From positions 11,098,001-11,162,000 of the forward strand of contig OZ231127.1 of NCBI GenBank assembly GCA_965153355.1: a stretch of 64,000 bases of DNA, read 5' to 3'. The stretch is from Flaccisagitta enflata (Eukaryota > Chaetognatha > Sagittoidea > Aphragmophora). Shown piece after piece: positions 26,739 to 36,433 of the stretch; the stretch's first letter is position 1, and each line of letters opens with the position of its first letter. Under the pieces are notes generated by a model, which was not told the DNA's origin, searched no databases, and saw only the letters and a list, made by a program, of their open reading frames with translations. A program made the position numbers and the translations under genes.

Positions 26739-27008
26739 AGAAAAGTTCTCTTTCGAAGAGATATGACTCAAATTCATTAAAATAGATGGTCCATAACAAA
26801 AATTTGACCATGGGGCTTCTATAACGTGTGCCCGCCACCACCCCCATATCCCATAAGAAAGGTACAGGAGGATTTTAGTCCTATCTTTTTTAATGGAAAA
26901 TGGGGTAAGTGGCGGGCACACATTATAGAAGCCCTATGACCAAATTTTTGTCATGAACCATCCATTTTTATGATTTTGAGTCATATCTCTTCGATAGAAA
27001 ACTTTTCT
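26739..27008. mobile_element. Fold-back MITE
   Basis: 270 bp made of two inverted arms of about 100 bp (AGAAAAGTTCTC...GCCCGCCAC and GTGGCGGGC...GAAAACTTTTCT) around an unrelated 60-bp centre. It lies directly against the right edge of the preceding M1 copy. No clear target duplication. Confidence 0.8.
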
Positions 27009-27163
27009 AAGAAAAAGCGTGTTTTCATAGTGGCTACTCGTCACCGCCACGGCAGCGCGGCGGATCACCCAACTCGCCGCTACGAGCGCTACGAAGCCTA
27101 CGATCATCGTCCTTTCCTTTGACTAAAATCGATTTTTGGCGCGATAGATGAGCTCGCCGGTTA

Positions 27164-27916
27164 ACAACAACAACAACAATAACAACAACAACCACAACCA
27201 CAACCACAACCACCACAACAACAACAACAACAACAACAATAACAACAACAACAACAACAACATCTACATTTTCTCTTCTTCTTCTTCTTCTTCTTCTTCT
27301 TCTTCTTCTTCTTCTTCTTCTTCATCAACAACAACAACAACAACAACAAAAAACAACATAGATGAGCTTGCAAGGGATTAAATTGTCGATTGGGTGCGAT
27401 GCTGATTGAGGCGGCCAAGCCCAAAGGATTTTCCTCACTCCATCAGTGATCAGGATCCGCAAAATCCCAAAATATTGTCAATCCTTTCCTACTTGGAATC
27501 GGCTAAAAATCCGCCTGGATCTACATTTTCTCTTCTTCTTCTTCTTCTTCTTCTTCTTCTTCTTCTTCTTCTTCTTCTTCATCAACAACAACAACAACAA
27601 CAACAAAAAACAACATAGATGAGCTTGCAAGGGATTAAATTGTCGATTGGGTGCGATGCTGATTGAGGCGGCCAAGCCCAAAGGATTTTCCTCACTCCAT
27701 CAGTGATCAGGATCCGCAAAATCCCAAAATATTGTCAATCCTTTCCTACTTGGAATCGGCTAAAAATCCGCCTGGATTTACATTTTCTCCTCTTCTTCTT
27801 CTTCTTCTTCTTCTTCTTCTTCTTCTTCTTCTTCTTCTTCTTCTTCTCTTCTTCTTCTTCTTCTTCTCCTTCTTCTTCTTCTTCTTCTTCTTCTTCTTCT
27901 TCTTCTTCTTCTTCTT
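27164..27916. repeat. 257-bp tandem duplication with (CAA)n and (TTC)n
   Basis: A (CAA)n tract (27164-27262) leads into a 257-bp unit: a (TTC)n run, (CAA)n, then about 170 bp of ordinary sequence with GGCGGCCAAGCCCAAAGG. The unit repeats at 27520 with no difference that I can see, even in repeat lengths, and a third copy starts at 27777. The third (TTC)n run is the target of the BEL/Pao element. Confidence 0.92.
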
Positions 27917-28833
27917 TATAAATTACGCCCACGAGTTTCAACTGGCACTGTCTATGAGCGTCTAGCTGACTGACGACTTGTGGTGAAAGAAAGTTGGCCG
28001 ATTGGAAAATAGGAAGGCGATCGTCTCGTTTATTCCATAAAAATTTCAACAACTGAAGAGAGGGGATAAAATGAAAGGGAAAGTGGGCGTTAATGGTGAT
28101 CAGCAAACGCAAAAGATAACAATTAAATCGAGACAGGACACAATAAAGGACAGAAACAGCACATGACAACATGTTCATCTTCTTCAGAGCCCATGCCACC
28201 TGATAATACCTGCCCCTGCCCCGGCCCATCCCATTAAATTCATCCATATCATCCCCATAGTAAGCTGATCGGGCAAACGATAAAAACCATACTAAAATCC
28301 GGCGATAAAAATGCAAAAATGCAAAAGACAAAAATAACAGACCGGAAGACAAGATAAAAACAACGTTACTAAAAGCAAAGACGCGTCTATAAAACTTACT
28401 TTTAGGCCCACTTTCGTTGGTTTCAACCCACAGTCTGTCGATGTCAAACTAACGTTAATTGTCCGTTCATAAGTTTATCTGCAATAAAAAGATGAGAGAT
28501 TATTGAAATTAGTAAATTCCAAGGGCACATTCAATCAATCACGAAAAATCAATCAATCATTTTAGGAAGCAATGCCGTAAATAAAAATAAAAACAATCGA
28601 TCCAAAATTGGATGACACGAAGACGAGTTACGTATGTTTGTTTACGTAATAAAAACAAATGGCATAAAATACAAGGCGCAACCATATGGTTACCCATCTA
28701 GCCTTCATTATAAGAAATGGCGAGAAACAAAAGACACCGGCATTGAATAATAAGGAAAGAAGAAAAGCCAAAAGCACGCAAAAGAAACAAAAGCACACAT
28801 ACTTAATAGACGGACGGACATACATTTCTAACA
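27917..28833 (-). repeat. 3' LTR of the BEL/Pao element
   Basis: Matches 40331-41246 except for about three differences: ACAATTAAA against ACATGAAA near 28112 (one base plus a one-base gap) and A against G near 28270. Cis signals are annotated separately. Confidence 0.96.
28029..28034 (-). promoter_or_regulatory. Poly(A) signal AATAAA in the 3' LTR
   Basis: AATAAA on the minus strand, about 112 nt before the LTR's 3' end. It is the only canonical hexamer I noticed in that part of the LTR and would terminate element transcripts. Confidence 0.55.
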
Positions 28834-29893
28834 TTCTGCCCCATTTTTGGAATTTCACGAATTTCAAAAATCCGACATCTAGTTTCCGGTCGGGGAAACC
28901 CTACTAAAAAACCGATACTACCTTCCTTAAAAAAATTTACACAGACACAGCCCCCGCCCCTCCCCCCCCGTCCACCGCCTCTTACATCCCCACCCTAATT
29001 ATCAACAGATCGACGACTGCACGAATGATGATTCCCGTCCGGAAAGGATCCACCACCAGCAAATTTTCAACGATCAACGATGACGCGGATGGAAACGAGG
29101 CGGCGACGAGGAGGTTGAGGCACCCGTTCTGTAAAAGTTAAGGGGAAAGGGGGGGGGGAAAGGGGAACGGGCCTTGGAGCACTCCAAGCCTGGGATTTGA
29201 CTTGAGAGTGGAAAATAATAAGTAGGGGCATACTACTAAAACATGTCATACGAAAGTATTCGTAATAATGACTAAAAAGACCATGTCTAAAACAAACACA
29301 ACAAATGTACATGTTCCAAGGAACCAAACAAAACAAGACAAAATTAAATAAATTACTAACTATATATAAAAACGAATCTGTAAAGCAAAAAAAATTAGTA
29401 AGCATCATGGAACGACCACATCACCTGCGCCTACTCCATTACAGAGACGAGCGGGTCATTCCGGGCTCCAACATCTCGTCAATCCGTGGGCGAAAGGCGA
29501 TGGATGATATCGTCAACGGCGACCGCATCGAAAGGCGCAGGTGGTGCAGCCGTCTGAGAATGTATCCTCCCCAAGGGGAAGATAAAAAAAAGAGAAAGAA
29601 TAGGGGCAGATTGATTAGTAAAGTTCTTATCGTACACAGATTCAAATTTACAACAAAAACTCAACCTCAACCCTTCCCAAACCATGACACTTACGCGGGC
29701 GTTTTTCGCCAGGCCCCGGGGCGGACGTCATTCCCACGCCCCGGGTTGCGCCCCCGACAATGCCGGCCTGTCCATCGATGGGATGAGGATGTGATGGTGG
29801 AAGACGATCCTCAGCGAATGGTGGCGCTCTCCACGCCATGTTGCAAATTGGTAGTTAAGTTGAACGGCAACTGGGCGTGGCACCAATCAGTAT
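28834..29893 (-). other. 3' untranslated region of the BEL/Pao element
   Basis: About 1.06 kb between the ORF4 stop and the 3' LTR. The stretch next to the LTR reads AAAAATGGGGCAGAA in element orientation, a modest candidate polypurine tract. At 28951-28970 the sense strand is almost all G. A plus-strand frame at 29305-30054 overlaps this region and the end of ORF4 in antisense; I do not regard it as a gene. Confidence 0.6.
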
Positions 29894-32026
29894 TTAACTG
29901 GCGGTCTGATTTTTCCAAGGCCTGGTTCGATTTTTCTTATTTCCAGGCTTGGGAGCGTCTTTTTGCGACAGGATCTGCTGACCGACTTTTTGTGCAGGAG
30001 AAGATGCTGAAGATGGAGATGCTGCATCGCAATTCGGCGCCAGTCGAAATTTAGGACGCACGGCGGACGCTGTTGTGAAGTCCACGGCCATAGCCGCCTT
30101 CGCGCGTTCCACAGCTTCCTCTTTCTTCTTAGCCTTCATCGCACAGGCCTGCTTCTCCTTTTCAAGCTGCTTCTCCAGTTCCACGACTCGCTTATTGCCT
30201 TTGACCACCTCATTGTCCGCAGCCATTGCTGCTTGACGAGCATCGTCTCTCTCCTTTTGGATATCGCGACGAATCCTCTCATCTAAGACTTGACGAGCCG
30301 CTTCAACTCGTTGACGCGGATTGAGCGACGCGAAGAAGTCTTTTGGAAGCCTTGATGCTAAATTCTTCACCACACCCAATGGAGCATTTGAAGTCAGTGA
30401 AGAGGCTTCCCGTAGCAATGACTCGGCGATGTGGTGTCCATGCGCAGGATCAAAGGCTGGATCTGACGGGGGAGGTGGGTTCTGCACTTGCTGCAAACCT
30501 TGGGCAGACTCTGTTTGCTGACGAGGCGCTACACCAGCTTTAACAGATGCTGAAGCACCGCCAACTAGTTCGCTTCCTACCGCTGCTTTTGACGGCTGCG
30601 AGTGAAAGGAAGACGCTCTCGTCTGCTGACCAGAGACTTGAGGTTGAACAGCGGACGCCGAAGCACCGCAAGTAGAACCTCCCTTGGTTGCTGCTTTGTG
30701 CTTTCTCCCAGCTCTCTTGGTCTTCTTCCCTTTTGCTGCTGCTGCCCCAGGCGCCTGATTCAGCTTCTGGGTTGCTGTTGACGTTGCCGTCGACGAACCG
30801 CTTGAAGCTTCTCCTTGGCCTTTGGGCGTTGCTGCTGCAGTGGGCGCGCTTGGAGGCGCTTGAAGAGGGCCTTTGCTTTTGGAATCTGGCCCTTTTTGTT
30901 GACTCGGCACATTGCGCTTTTGTGGAGTCTTTCCCCGTCGAGATCTCTTCGATGGATGTGAGGGAGTGACGTCACGAGGACCCTGTTGCTGCTGATTTGG
31001 GGGATGAACCAATCCAGGGCGCGATTGACGACTTCCTGCTGCTGTGGTGTGAATTGCCGCTGATGTAGCTGCGGCTGCGTCGAGCACAAATACCGCTGGT
31101 GGAGTTGCGGAAGCGCCGACGGAAGTTGCTGCGGGTGGAGTTGCAGCTGCAGCAGGAGGCTTCGAAGTCGCATTCTTCCTCTTCGTCGCCTGGACCATGC
31201 GACGAACCTCCTTATCATGCTCCCTCCTTCTTTTATTACTTTGGATCTTGCGCTCCAGAGTCTCTGAGCCAAGCTCTGTTTGATTAGCCGAAAAGCGCAT
31301 AAGAGTTTGTTTGTTGCAGCACACCGAAAGTTTTTCAAACTCTTTGAAGAGGAGAGATACTCCGACGTCCGGACTGATGGTACGATACCACCAACGTGCC
31401 TGCATCCGTTGGTGCTTCTCTTCCGGCGTCGCAGTGTCCACTTCCGGGTCAATGTCTTTCTCCACCGCCTCCCCATTCACTGGCACCTCCTCTTCTGTTT
31501 CCATCCCCTCCTCCTCCACTCTTGCTCCATCATTGACCGATCTCTCTCTCTCTTCGCCCCCGCTGCGTTGACATGCAGCTGCAGACGCTTGATCACGAGA
31601 CGCTGGGCGACCGAAATCAAGACAAAATTGGCGAGGCGATGGGGGCAAATCCGATGATGATGACGCCGTCGCGGAAGTGGTGGATAAGCCCGTCGACGGC
31701 CGATTGATCGAGATCCGCCTCGAACCTCCATCTTTGATGACCACCAATGGAGGAAGCGACGCGGGATCAACGGCGTTGGATGGCTGTTGACGTTTTTCCA
31801 ACGCATCATCTTGTTGACGCTTTTTATTCGCCATTTTTGCGTCAACGACGGAACGAAGGTCGCCATTGAAGGCTGCAAGCGCGACAGCCTCCTCCTCCGC
31901 CCCGAACGACGTCGTGGATGCAGATCCTTCTCGAGTAGAGCCGTCATTGAAGAGTCGATGGAGATCCAAGGATCCGTACGACGTCGACACGTCGGCTTCT
32001 GCCTCGAGACGCTGCTGACGGGACAT
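29894..32026 (-). CDS. BEL/Pao ORF4, unknown accessory protein (710 aa)
   Basis: I do not recognise this protein. It lies between pol and the 3' LTR, where some BEL/Pao elements and retroviruses carry env, but there is no signal peptide, hydrophobic segment or cysteine-rich ectodomain. From the first ATG: residues 1-200 are acidic and S/T-rich; about 205-245 is a more complex, globular-looking patch (W-W-Y-R, F-K-E-F-E, C-C); about 265-450 is basic and A/P/S/Q-rich with nuclear-localisation-like clusters (KRSRRGK, KGKKTKRAGRKHK); about 520-565 is complex again; about 565-640 is a strongly charged coiled coil; the tail is basic. The frame is open upstream to 32185, so a spliced message could add about 50 residues. 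A nucleic-acid-binding or assembly role is plausible but inferred from composition only. 2.1 kb without a stop, in a recent copy, argues for a maintained gene. Confidence 0.75.
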   Translation of the reverse strand: MSRQQRLEAEADVSTSYGSLDLHRLFNDGSTREGSASTTSFGAEEEAVALAAFNGDLRSVVDAKMANKKRQQDDALEKRQQPSNAVDPASLPPLVVIKDGGSRRISINRPSTGLSTTSATASSSSDLPPSPRQFCLDFGRPASRDQASAAACQRSGGEERERSVNDGARVEEEGMETEEEVPVNGEAVEKDIDPEVDTATPEEKHQRMQARWWYRTISPDVGVSLLFKEFEKLSVCCNKQTLMRFSANQTELGSETLERKIQSNKRRREHDKEVRRMVQATKRKNATSKPPAAAATPPAATSVGASATPPAVFVLDAAAATSAAIHTTAAGSRQSRPGLVHPPNQQQQGPRDVTPSHPSKRSRRGKTPQKRNVPSQQKGPDSKSKGPLQAPPSAPTAAATPKGQGEASSGSSTATSTATQKLNQAPGAAAAKGKKTKRAGRKHKAATKGGSTCGASASAVQPQVSGQQTRASSFHSQPSKAAVGSELVGGASASVKAGVAPRQQTESAQGLQQVQNPPPPSDPAFDPAHGHHIAESLLREASSLTSNAPLGVVKNLASRLPKDFFASLNPRQRVEAARQVLDERIRRDIQKERDDARQAAMAADNEVVKGNKRVVELEKQLEKEKQACAMKAKKKEEAVERAKAAMAVDFTTASAVRPKFRLAPNCDAASPSSASSPAQKVGQQILSQKDAPKPGNKKNRTRPWKNQTAS

Positions 32027-32116
32027 CTTGACTCCGACGAGCGACTTCAAGATGCGAACTGACTTCGTAGATGGAATGACGTCGTCAGCGGAAGCTTTGA
32101 AATGTTCGTTTGAGAA

Positions 32117-32118
32117 CT
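32117..32118 (-). promoter_or_regulatory. Candidate splice acceptor for ORF4
   Basis: On the sense strand, TTCTTACCATTATCAG precedes TTCTCAAACG, inside the open ORF4 frame and 91 nt before its first ATG. A GTAAGT lies in the 5' LTR (40813-40808). Splicing between them would place ORF4 on a subgenomic message, as env is in retroviruses. Pattern-based only. Confidence 0.3.
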
Positions 32119-32377
32119 GATAATGGTAAGAACGGATTTTGGCACAATAATATGTACATATAGACAGAGCGAATGAATCAGTGTTTTAATGTGTAAGTGG
32201 AAATGGACGACATAATTGACAAGAGGAAAGATGAAAGCATGGATAATCAGAACCAAATATGAATAATAACAACTCTTTGTAAATATAACAAGTCAGAGTT
32301 TCAATCACTCATATCTATAGTTACTAATGGACAGGCCCATGCGCCTTTTTCTCTCTCTCTCAAAACTTAGCGTTTTT

Positions 32378-35300
32378 TTATGAGTCCAATTCCAGCCGCA
32401 CAAGCTTTGTGCGGTCTTTCGTCACGATCTTCCCATCTTGGCGTCGAACATGAGCCCTCCGGACATGAGCTGATGATCCTTCGACACCCATGACGCGTCC
32501 TAAACTCCAATTGTGACGAGGCAGCGTTTCGTCCATGACGATGACCATGTCATCAACCGCAAAGTCTCTCTCGGATCTCGACCATTTGCTTCGCGCGTGA
32601 AGAAGCGACAAATATTCGACCCTCCACGATTTCCAAAATGCATCCACACGCGATTGTGCACGCCTCCATTGAATCTTCGCGGAGTCGGCGTCAGAGTTGA
32701 CGCCTTGTTGCACCAGATCCAGAGGGGCGTGGCCGGATGTTGATGGATTGAGGATATGATTCGGTGTGAGGGCCTCAGAGTCATTTGGATCATCGCTGAG
32801 CGCTGTCAGAGGACGGCGATTGAGAATTCCTTCAACTTCGACGACAGCAGTGTTGAAGGCGTCGACGTGGAGGATGGCGCCAGTAGAGATGGAAGCAAGA
32901 TGGCGCTTGAAGAGAGCGACGATTCTCTCCCACACCCCTCCATAGTGGGGTGTTCTCGGCGTGATGAAATCCCACCGAAGGCCGCGCCGCTGCAATTCGG
33001 AAGTTGACGAGCGGTTCCAAGCTTCCATTTCCTTCTTGAGGATGTTGTTGGCGCCAACTAGATTCGTTCCACAGTCTGAAGTGAACCGGCGGATTCCTGG
33101 GCGCCTTGCTGCAAAGCGGATGATTGCATTTACCATCGCATCGGCTGACATGTTGAAGAGCAATTCCACATGGACGGCACGTGACACGAAACAGGTGAAC
33201 ACTGCGATCCACACCTTGTGATCAGCACGTCCGTTCATTTTGACGAGGAAATGCCCCATGACGTCCAATCCAGTCTCTGCAAAAACAGGCGCAGGATTGA
33301 CGCGATTTGATGGAAGATTGGCCATTTGCTGATTTGCGTTCTTTTTAAAGTTCTTCTGGCATCTGAAGCACGTGTTGACGACGCTCTTGACAGCCTGAAG
33401 ACCTTTTGTAATCCACACAAATTGGCGTAATTGGCACAATGTATGCTTTGCACCCGCGTGAAAATCATTATGATGATAATGGCGAATTAATGATTTCACA
33501 TTCTCGTCTTTTGGCGGCAGGATGAAGGGAAATTTAGCGTCATGTGCGATGTCGGCATTTTCCAATCGGCTGCCGACGCGAAGGATACCGTCGTCGTCGA
33601 CGAAAGGGTTCAACTTTCGCATCTCCTTATTTCTGATGATAAAGTCACGACGGCTTTCTGGCTTAAAGACTTTTCCCAACTCCAATTGTTCGAAAACGTC
33701 GGAATAATGATGCCGCTGCATTGACTTGACGAGCTGTTTGCGCGCCTCCTCCAAGACGTCTTGCGTCACTTCCGGTTTAGGAAGAAGATCCTTTGCTGCT
33801 CGTGTCTTCGCCCTTGGATACGCTCTCCACCTTTTGACTGCGATGAGAACCATGCCGATGATCCGCAATTTATGCATCCATTTTCCCCGAGAAGCTGCTG
33901 CAAGAAGTATCGCGTCAGCCACTTGTTTCTTTTCACTCTCAGTCGCATACAGAGCGGCGATTTGTGCAGAAATAGGGCACGTCGCGATGTTCGTCTTTGG
34001 CCATTGATCTTCAGGGAGACGCAAAAACGCAGGACCGTAATGGAATTGACGCCACTTTTCGGCTTCATGGGCCTGAATACCACGGCTGCAGTGGTCGGCT
34101 GGGTTGTTTGACGAGTCAACCCAGCGCCACTGCTGTGGATCAGACCCACTATGGATCTTGGAGAGACGATTGGCGAAAAATACAGGCCTCGGTTTCGCCG
34201 GATTGTAAATCATCTTCAGTGCAGATTCAGAATCAGACCAAAATCTGACGACAAGATTGTCCAAGTCGATGGTCCTTCCGACGAAGCGTTTGAGCTGCAC
34301 TGCTTTTTCTGCGGATACAATCTCGACGCGTGGAACGCTGTTGTGATGAGAAGCACGTTTTGGATTGAGTGGAATGACGTGAGATTTGGAGGCAATGAAT
34401 GAAATGTGAACATCTCCATCTCGATTGACTTGACGTCGATATGCAACTGCTCCATATCCGCCTTTTGGAGCCGCATCGCAAAAGATCTCGATTGTGATTT
34501 CCGCAATGTCGCTGTTGTCGACGCCGCCATTCCACCAGCGTTCAATTCGATATTGTTGTAGAAGAGGCCAAGATGAAGTGTAGCGGAAGAAAGATTCCTC
34601 GACGCTCTCTTCCAAGGGCGAATCCCATCCCACTTCCTGTGGACGACAGAGTTGAAGATGTCGTCTGCCGATGTATGCGCTTGGGCTCCAAAATCCCAAT
34701 GGATCATAAAGTTTGGCTTGCATGGAGACCAATTGACGAGGTGTTTTTGCTCTAAGAGTTTTGAATTCCTCGTCGCATATGAAGATAAAGACGTCTTCCG
34801 CCGGAAGCCATGAGACGCCCAACACCTTCGTCGGCGCATCATCTTGCTTATCTGAGATGGGGATTGGAACATTTGGATCTCCATCCATCAATTGCCGCGC
34901 ATTACTCTTCCATTTCACAAGGTCCATCCCGCCTTCAGCCATCGCCGCCACTGAATCCACCTTCAACTGCAGTGCTTCGTCGACCGAATCCCCACCCCCA
35001 CTTCCGTCGTCGACGTAGAAGCCGTAGCGAATAAGATCGTAGACGTTGTAGGGATATTTGGGCCGGATTACTTCAGCATGCTTTCTGACGGTGAAAGATG
35101 TGACGAATGAGCTGGATTGGCTGCCGAAGACGTGTGATAAGAACAGATTCAAAATTGCTTCTCGTAGAGTGCGGTCTTTGAACCAAAAGAATCTGAACAA
35201 ATCAGCGTCGTCAGGATGGACGCGGATTTGGTGGAAAAACGCCTTTATATCACACATAAAGGCGATTTTCCATTGACGAAAACGCATGAGGATGTCCATC

Positions 35301-36430
35301 AAGCTATTCATCAAGTTTGGACCCCCGACGAGCAAATCATTGAGTGAGATCCCGTCGGTCGCCGCACGCGCATCGTGGCATACGCGCGTTTTGCCGCGCA
35401 ATTCCACAACGTGAAGTGGTAAGTACCAGCGCGGCTTTTCAATGCTGTCGTCGTCGTCGACGCTGTTAATCTCAATCGCCACTCCCGTCTCGTAAAATTT
35501 CTCGATCTCACGGAAGACTCTTTCTTTGAAGGCTGGATCACGTTTGAAGCGGAAGCGTTGGTTGGCGAGCCGCTTCATCGCAGTAGGTCGTGACTTCACT
35601 CTTCTCAGAATTTCCATGATTTTGTCGTGATGAAATTTCCATGTGACGGGAGCAAAATATTTTCCCACAATCGGGCAAAAATACGTCTTTTCCTCTAACA
35701 TTTTGCACGCTCTGATGTTTTCCAGGGAATCACCCATCTCCTCTTGCGAGACGATTGATGATGCAAAGTCATGGTAGAAGATGCGGTCAATGTTGCTGTT
35801 GAGGACGCGATTGTCGAGGATGCGATCGATGCTGTCGTTGAGGACGCGATCATCCGTTGCGATGGCGTTGATCGATGCAAAATCTCGCCCCCTCTTCCCC
35901 GTCTTTCCACACACAGTCCAACCGAACAAACATCTGAAGCAAGTCAAAGATCCTGAAGGCCCTCGGCGGATTTCCTGAGCGACGGCGGCATCCGCATGCG
36001 CCGCTCCGATGATCATCATCACACCGCCTTCTGCTTCTGGAAATTTTATGTCTCTGATGTGAGGTTGGTCGGATAGGTCGCGGAGAAAAGGAGGAATGTC
36101 GCGCTCACTCGTTAACAAATCACCCACCAACGCGTCGTTGACGTCGACGATATATTCCTCGTCGACCGATTGCATGGTGAATGATGCGATAAAACGATCC
36201 TCAACAACACGACTTCCCACAGTAATCACCGTCATTTGCACTGTTTTTGTTGGAATCAGAAGACTGCGAATAACATTGGTACTGATCACGTCGCGATCAG
36301 CGCCTGAGTCGATCATAGCGTATATCGTCCTCTGCGCACCCGAAGAATTGTTTATAATAGTCACTGGAACAATCGGACGGACAACGTCGTCGAATGAAGA
36401 GACGGACCGCGACGTTGCCGTCGCCGCCAG
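32378..36430 (-). CDS. pol: BEL/Pao Pol polyprotein (1350 aa)
   Basis: Open from the codon after the gag UGA. Positions count from 36430. Aspartic protease with D-S-G-A-D at about 41. Reverse transcriptase with the catalytic block C-D-I-K-A-F-F at about 391 and Y-V-D-D at about 470. RNase H with acidic positions in F-C-D-A-A (about 648), P-R-V-E, W-S-D-S-E (about 731) and N-P-A-D. Integrase with an H-H-C-C zinc site (about 982-1027) and the D, D, E triad in L-D-V-M-G, T-S-D-C-G and G-V-W-E-R, the last two 48 residues apart. The C-terminus (R-N/H-x-W-x-L-G-R-V, about 1310) fits the domain that follows BEL integrases. A 12-residue motif (x-R-V-L-N-x-x-I-D-R-I) is duplicated near 195-217 in the protease-RT linker. 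No key residue is missing. The first ATG falls inside the protease active-site strand, so translation most likely comes through gag by readthrough. RT and integrase act on the element's own RNA and cDNA. Confidence 0.95.
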   Translation of the reverse strand: MAATATSRSVSSFDDVVRPIVPVTIINNSSGAQRTIYAMIDSGADRDVISTNVIRSLLIPTKTVQMTVITVGSRVVEDRFIASFTMQSVDEEYIVDVNDALVGDLLTSERDIPPFLRDLSDQPHIRDIKFPEAEGGVMMIIGAAHADAAVAQEIRRGPSGSLTCFRCLFGWTVCGKTGKRGRDFASINAIATDDRVLNDSIDRILDNRVLNSNIDRIFYHDFASSIVSQEEMGDSLENIRACKMLEEKTYFCPIVGKYFAPVTWKFHHDKIMEILRRVKSRPTAMKRLANQRFRFKRDPAFKERVFREIEKFYETGVAIEINSVDDDDSIEKPRWYLPLHVVELRGKTRVCHDARAATDGISLNDLLVGGPNLMNSLMDILMRFRQWKIAFMCDIKAFFHQIRVHPDDADLFRFFWFKDRTLREAILNLFLSHVFGSQSSSFVTSFTVRKHAEVIRPKYPYNVYDLIRYGFYVDDGSGGGDSVDEALQLKVDSVAAMAEGGMDLVKWKSNARQLMDGDPNVPIPISDKQDDAPTKVLGVSWLPAEDVFIFICDEEFKTLRAKTPRQLVSMQAKLYDPLGFWSPSAYIGRRHLQLCRPQEVGWDSPLEESVEESFFRYTSSWPLLQQYRIERWWNGGVDNSDIAEITIEIFCDAAPKGGYGAVAYRRQVNRDGDVHISFIASKSHVIPLNPKRASHHNSVPRVEIVSAEKAVQLKRFVGRTIDLDNLVVRFWSDSESALKMIYNPAKPRPVFFANRLSKIHSGSDPQQWRWVDSSNNPADHCSRGIQAHEAEKWRQFHYGPAFLRLPEDQWPKTNIATCPISAQIAALYATESEKKQVADAILLAAASRGKWMHKLRIIGMVLIAVKRWRAYPRAKTRAAKDLLPKPEVTQDVLEEARKQLVKSMQRHHYSDVFEQLELGKVFKPESRRDFIIRNKEMRKLNPFVDDDGILRVGSRLENADIAHDAKFPFILPPKDENVKSLIRHYHHNDFHAGAKHTLCQLRQFVWITKGLQAVKSVVNTCFRCQKNFKKNANQQMANLPSNRVNPAPVFAETGLDVMGHFLVKMNGRADHKVWIAVFTCFVSRAVHVELLFNMSADAMVNAIIRFAARRPGIRRFTSDCGTNLVGANNILKKEMEAWNRSSTSELQRRGLRWDFITPRTPHYGGVWERIVALFKRHLASISTGAILHVDAFNTAVVEVEGILNRRPLTALSDDPNDSEALTPNHILNPSTSGHAPLDLVQQGVNSDADSAKIQWRRAQSRVDAFWKSWRVEYLSLLHARSKWSRSERDFAVDDMVIVMDETLPRHNWSLGRVMGVEGSSAHVRRAHVRRQDGKIVTKDRTKLVRLELDS

Positions 36431-36433
36431 TCA
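36431..36433 (-). promoter_or_regulatory. In-frame UGA between gag and pol
   Basis: The sense strand reads GCA TGA CTG GCG. Gag and pol are in the same frame and this is the only stop between them; 22 sense codons follow before the first GTG and no ATG occurs until the protease. UGA followed by C is the leakiest stop context known in eukaryotes, and UGA CUA is the best-studied readthrough motif; this site is UGA CUG. Confidence 0.7.

Noticed and set aside
27735-28352. 205-codon minus-strand frame starting in the 3' LTR
   Set aside because: Its C-terminal half is poly-E/poly-K from the (TTC)n tract; the start is LTR sequence.
29305-30054. 249-codon plus-strand frame opposite the end of ORF4 and the 3' UTR
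   Set aside because: Antisense to a better supported coding frame, no recognisable domain, and its 3' half mirrors ORF4 codon structure. An antisense retroelement gene remains possible but unsupported.
29894-32026. ORF4 as an envelope protein
   Set aside because: No signal peptide, no transmembrane segment, few cysteines, basic and low-complexity composition.
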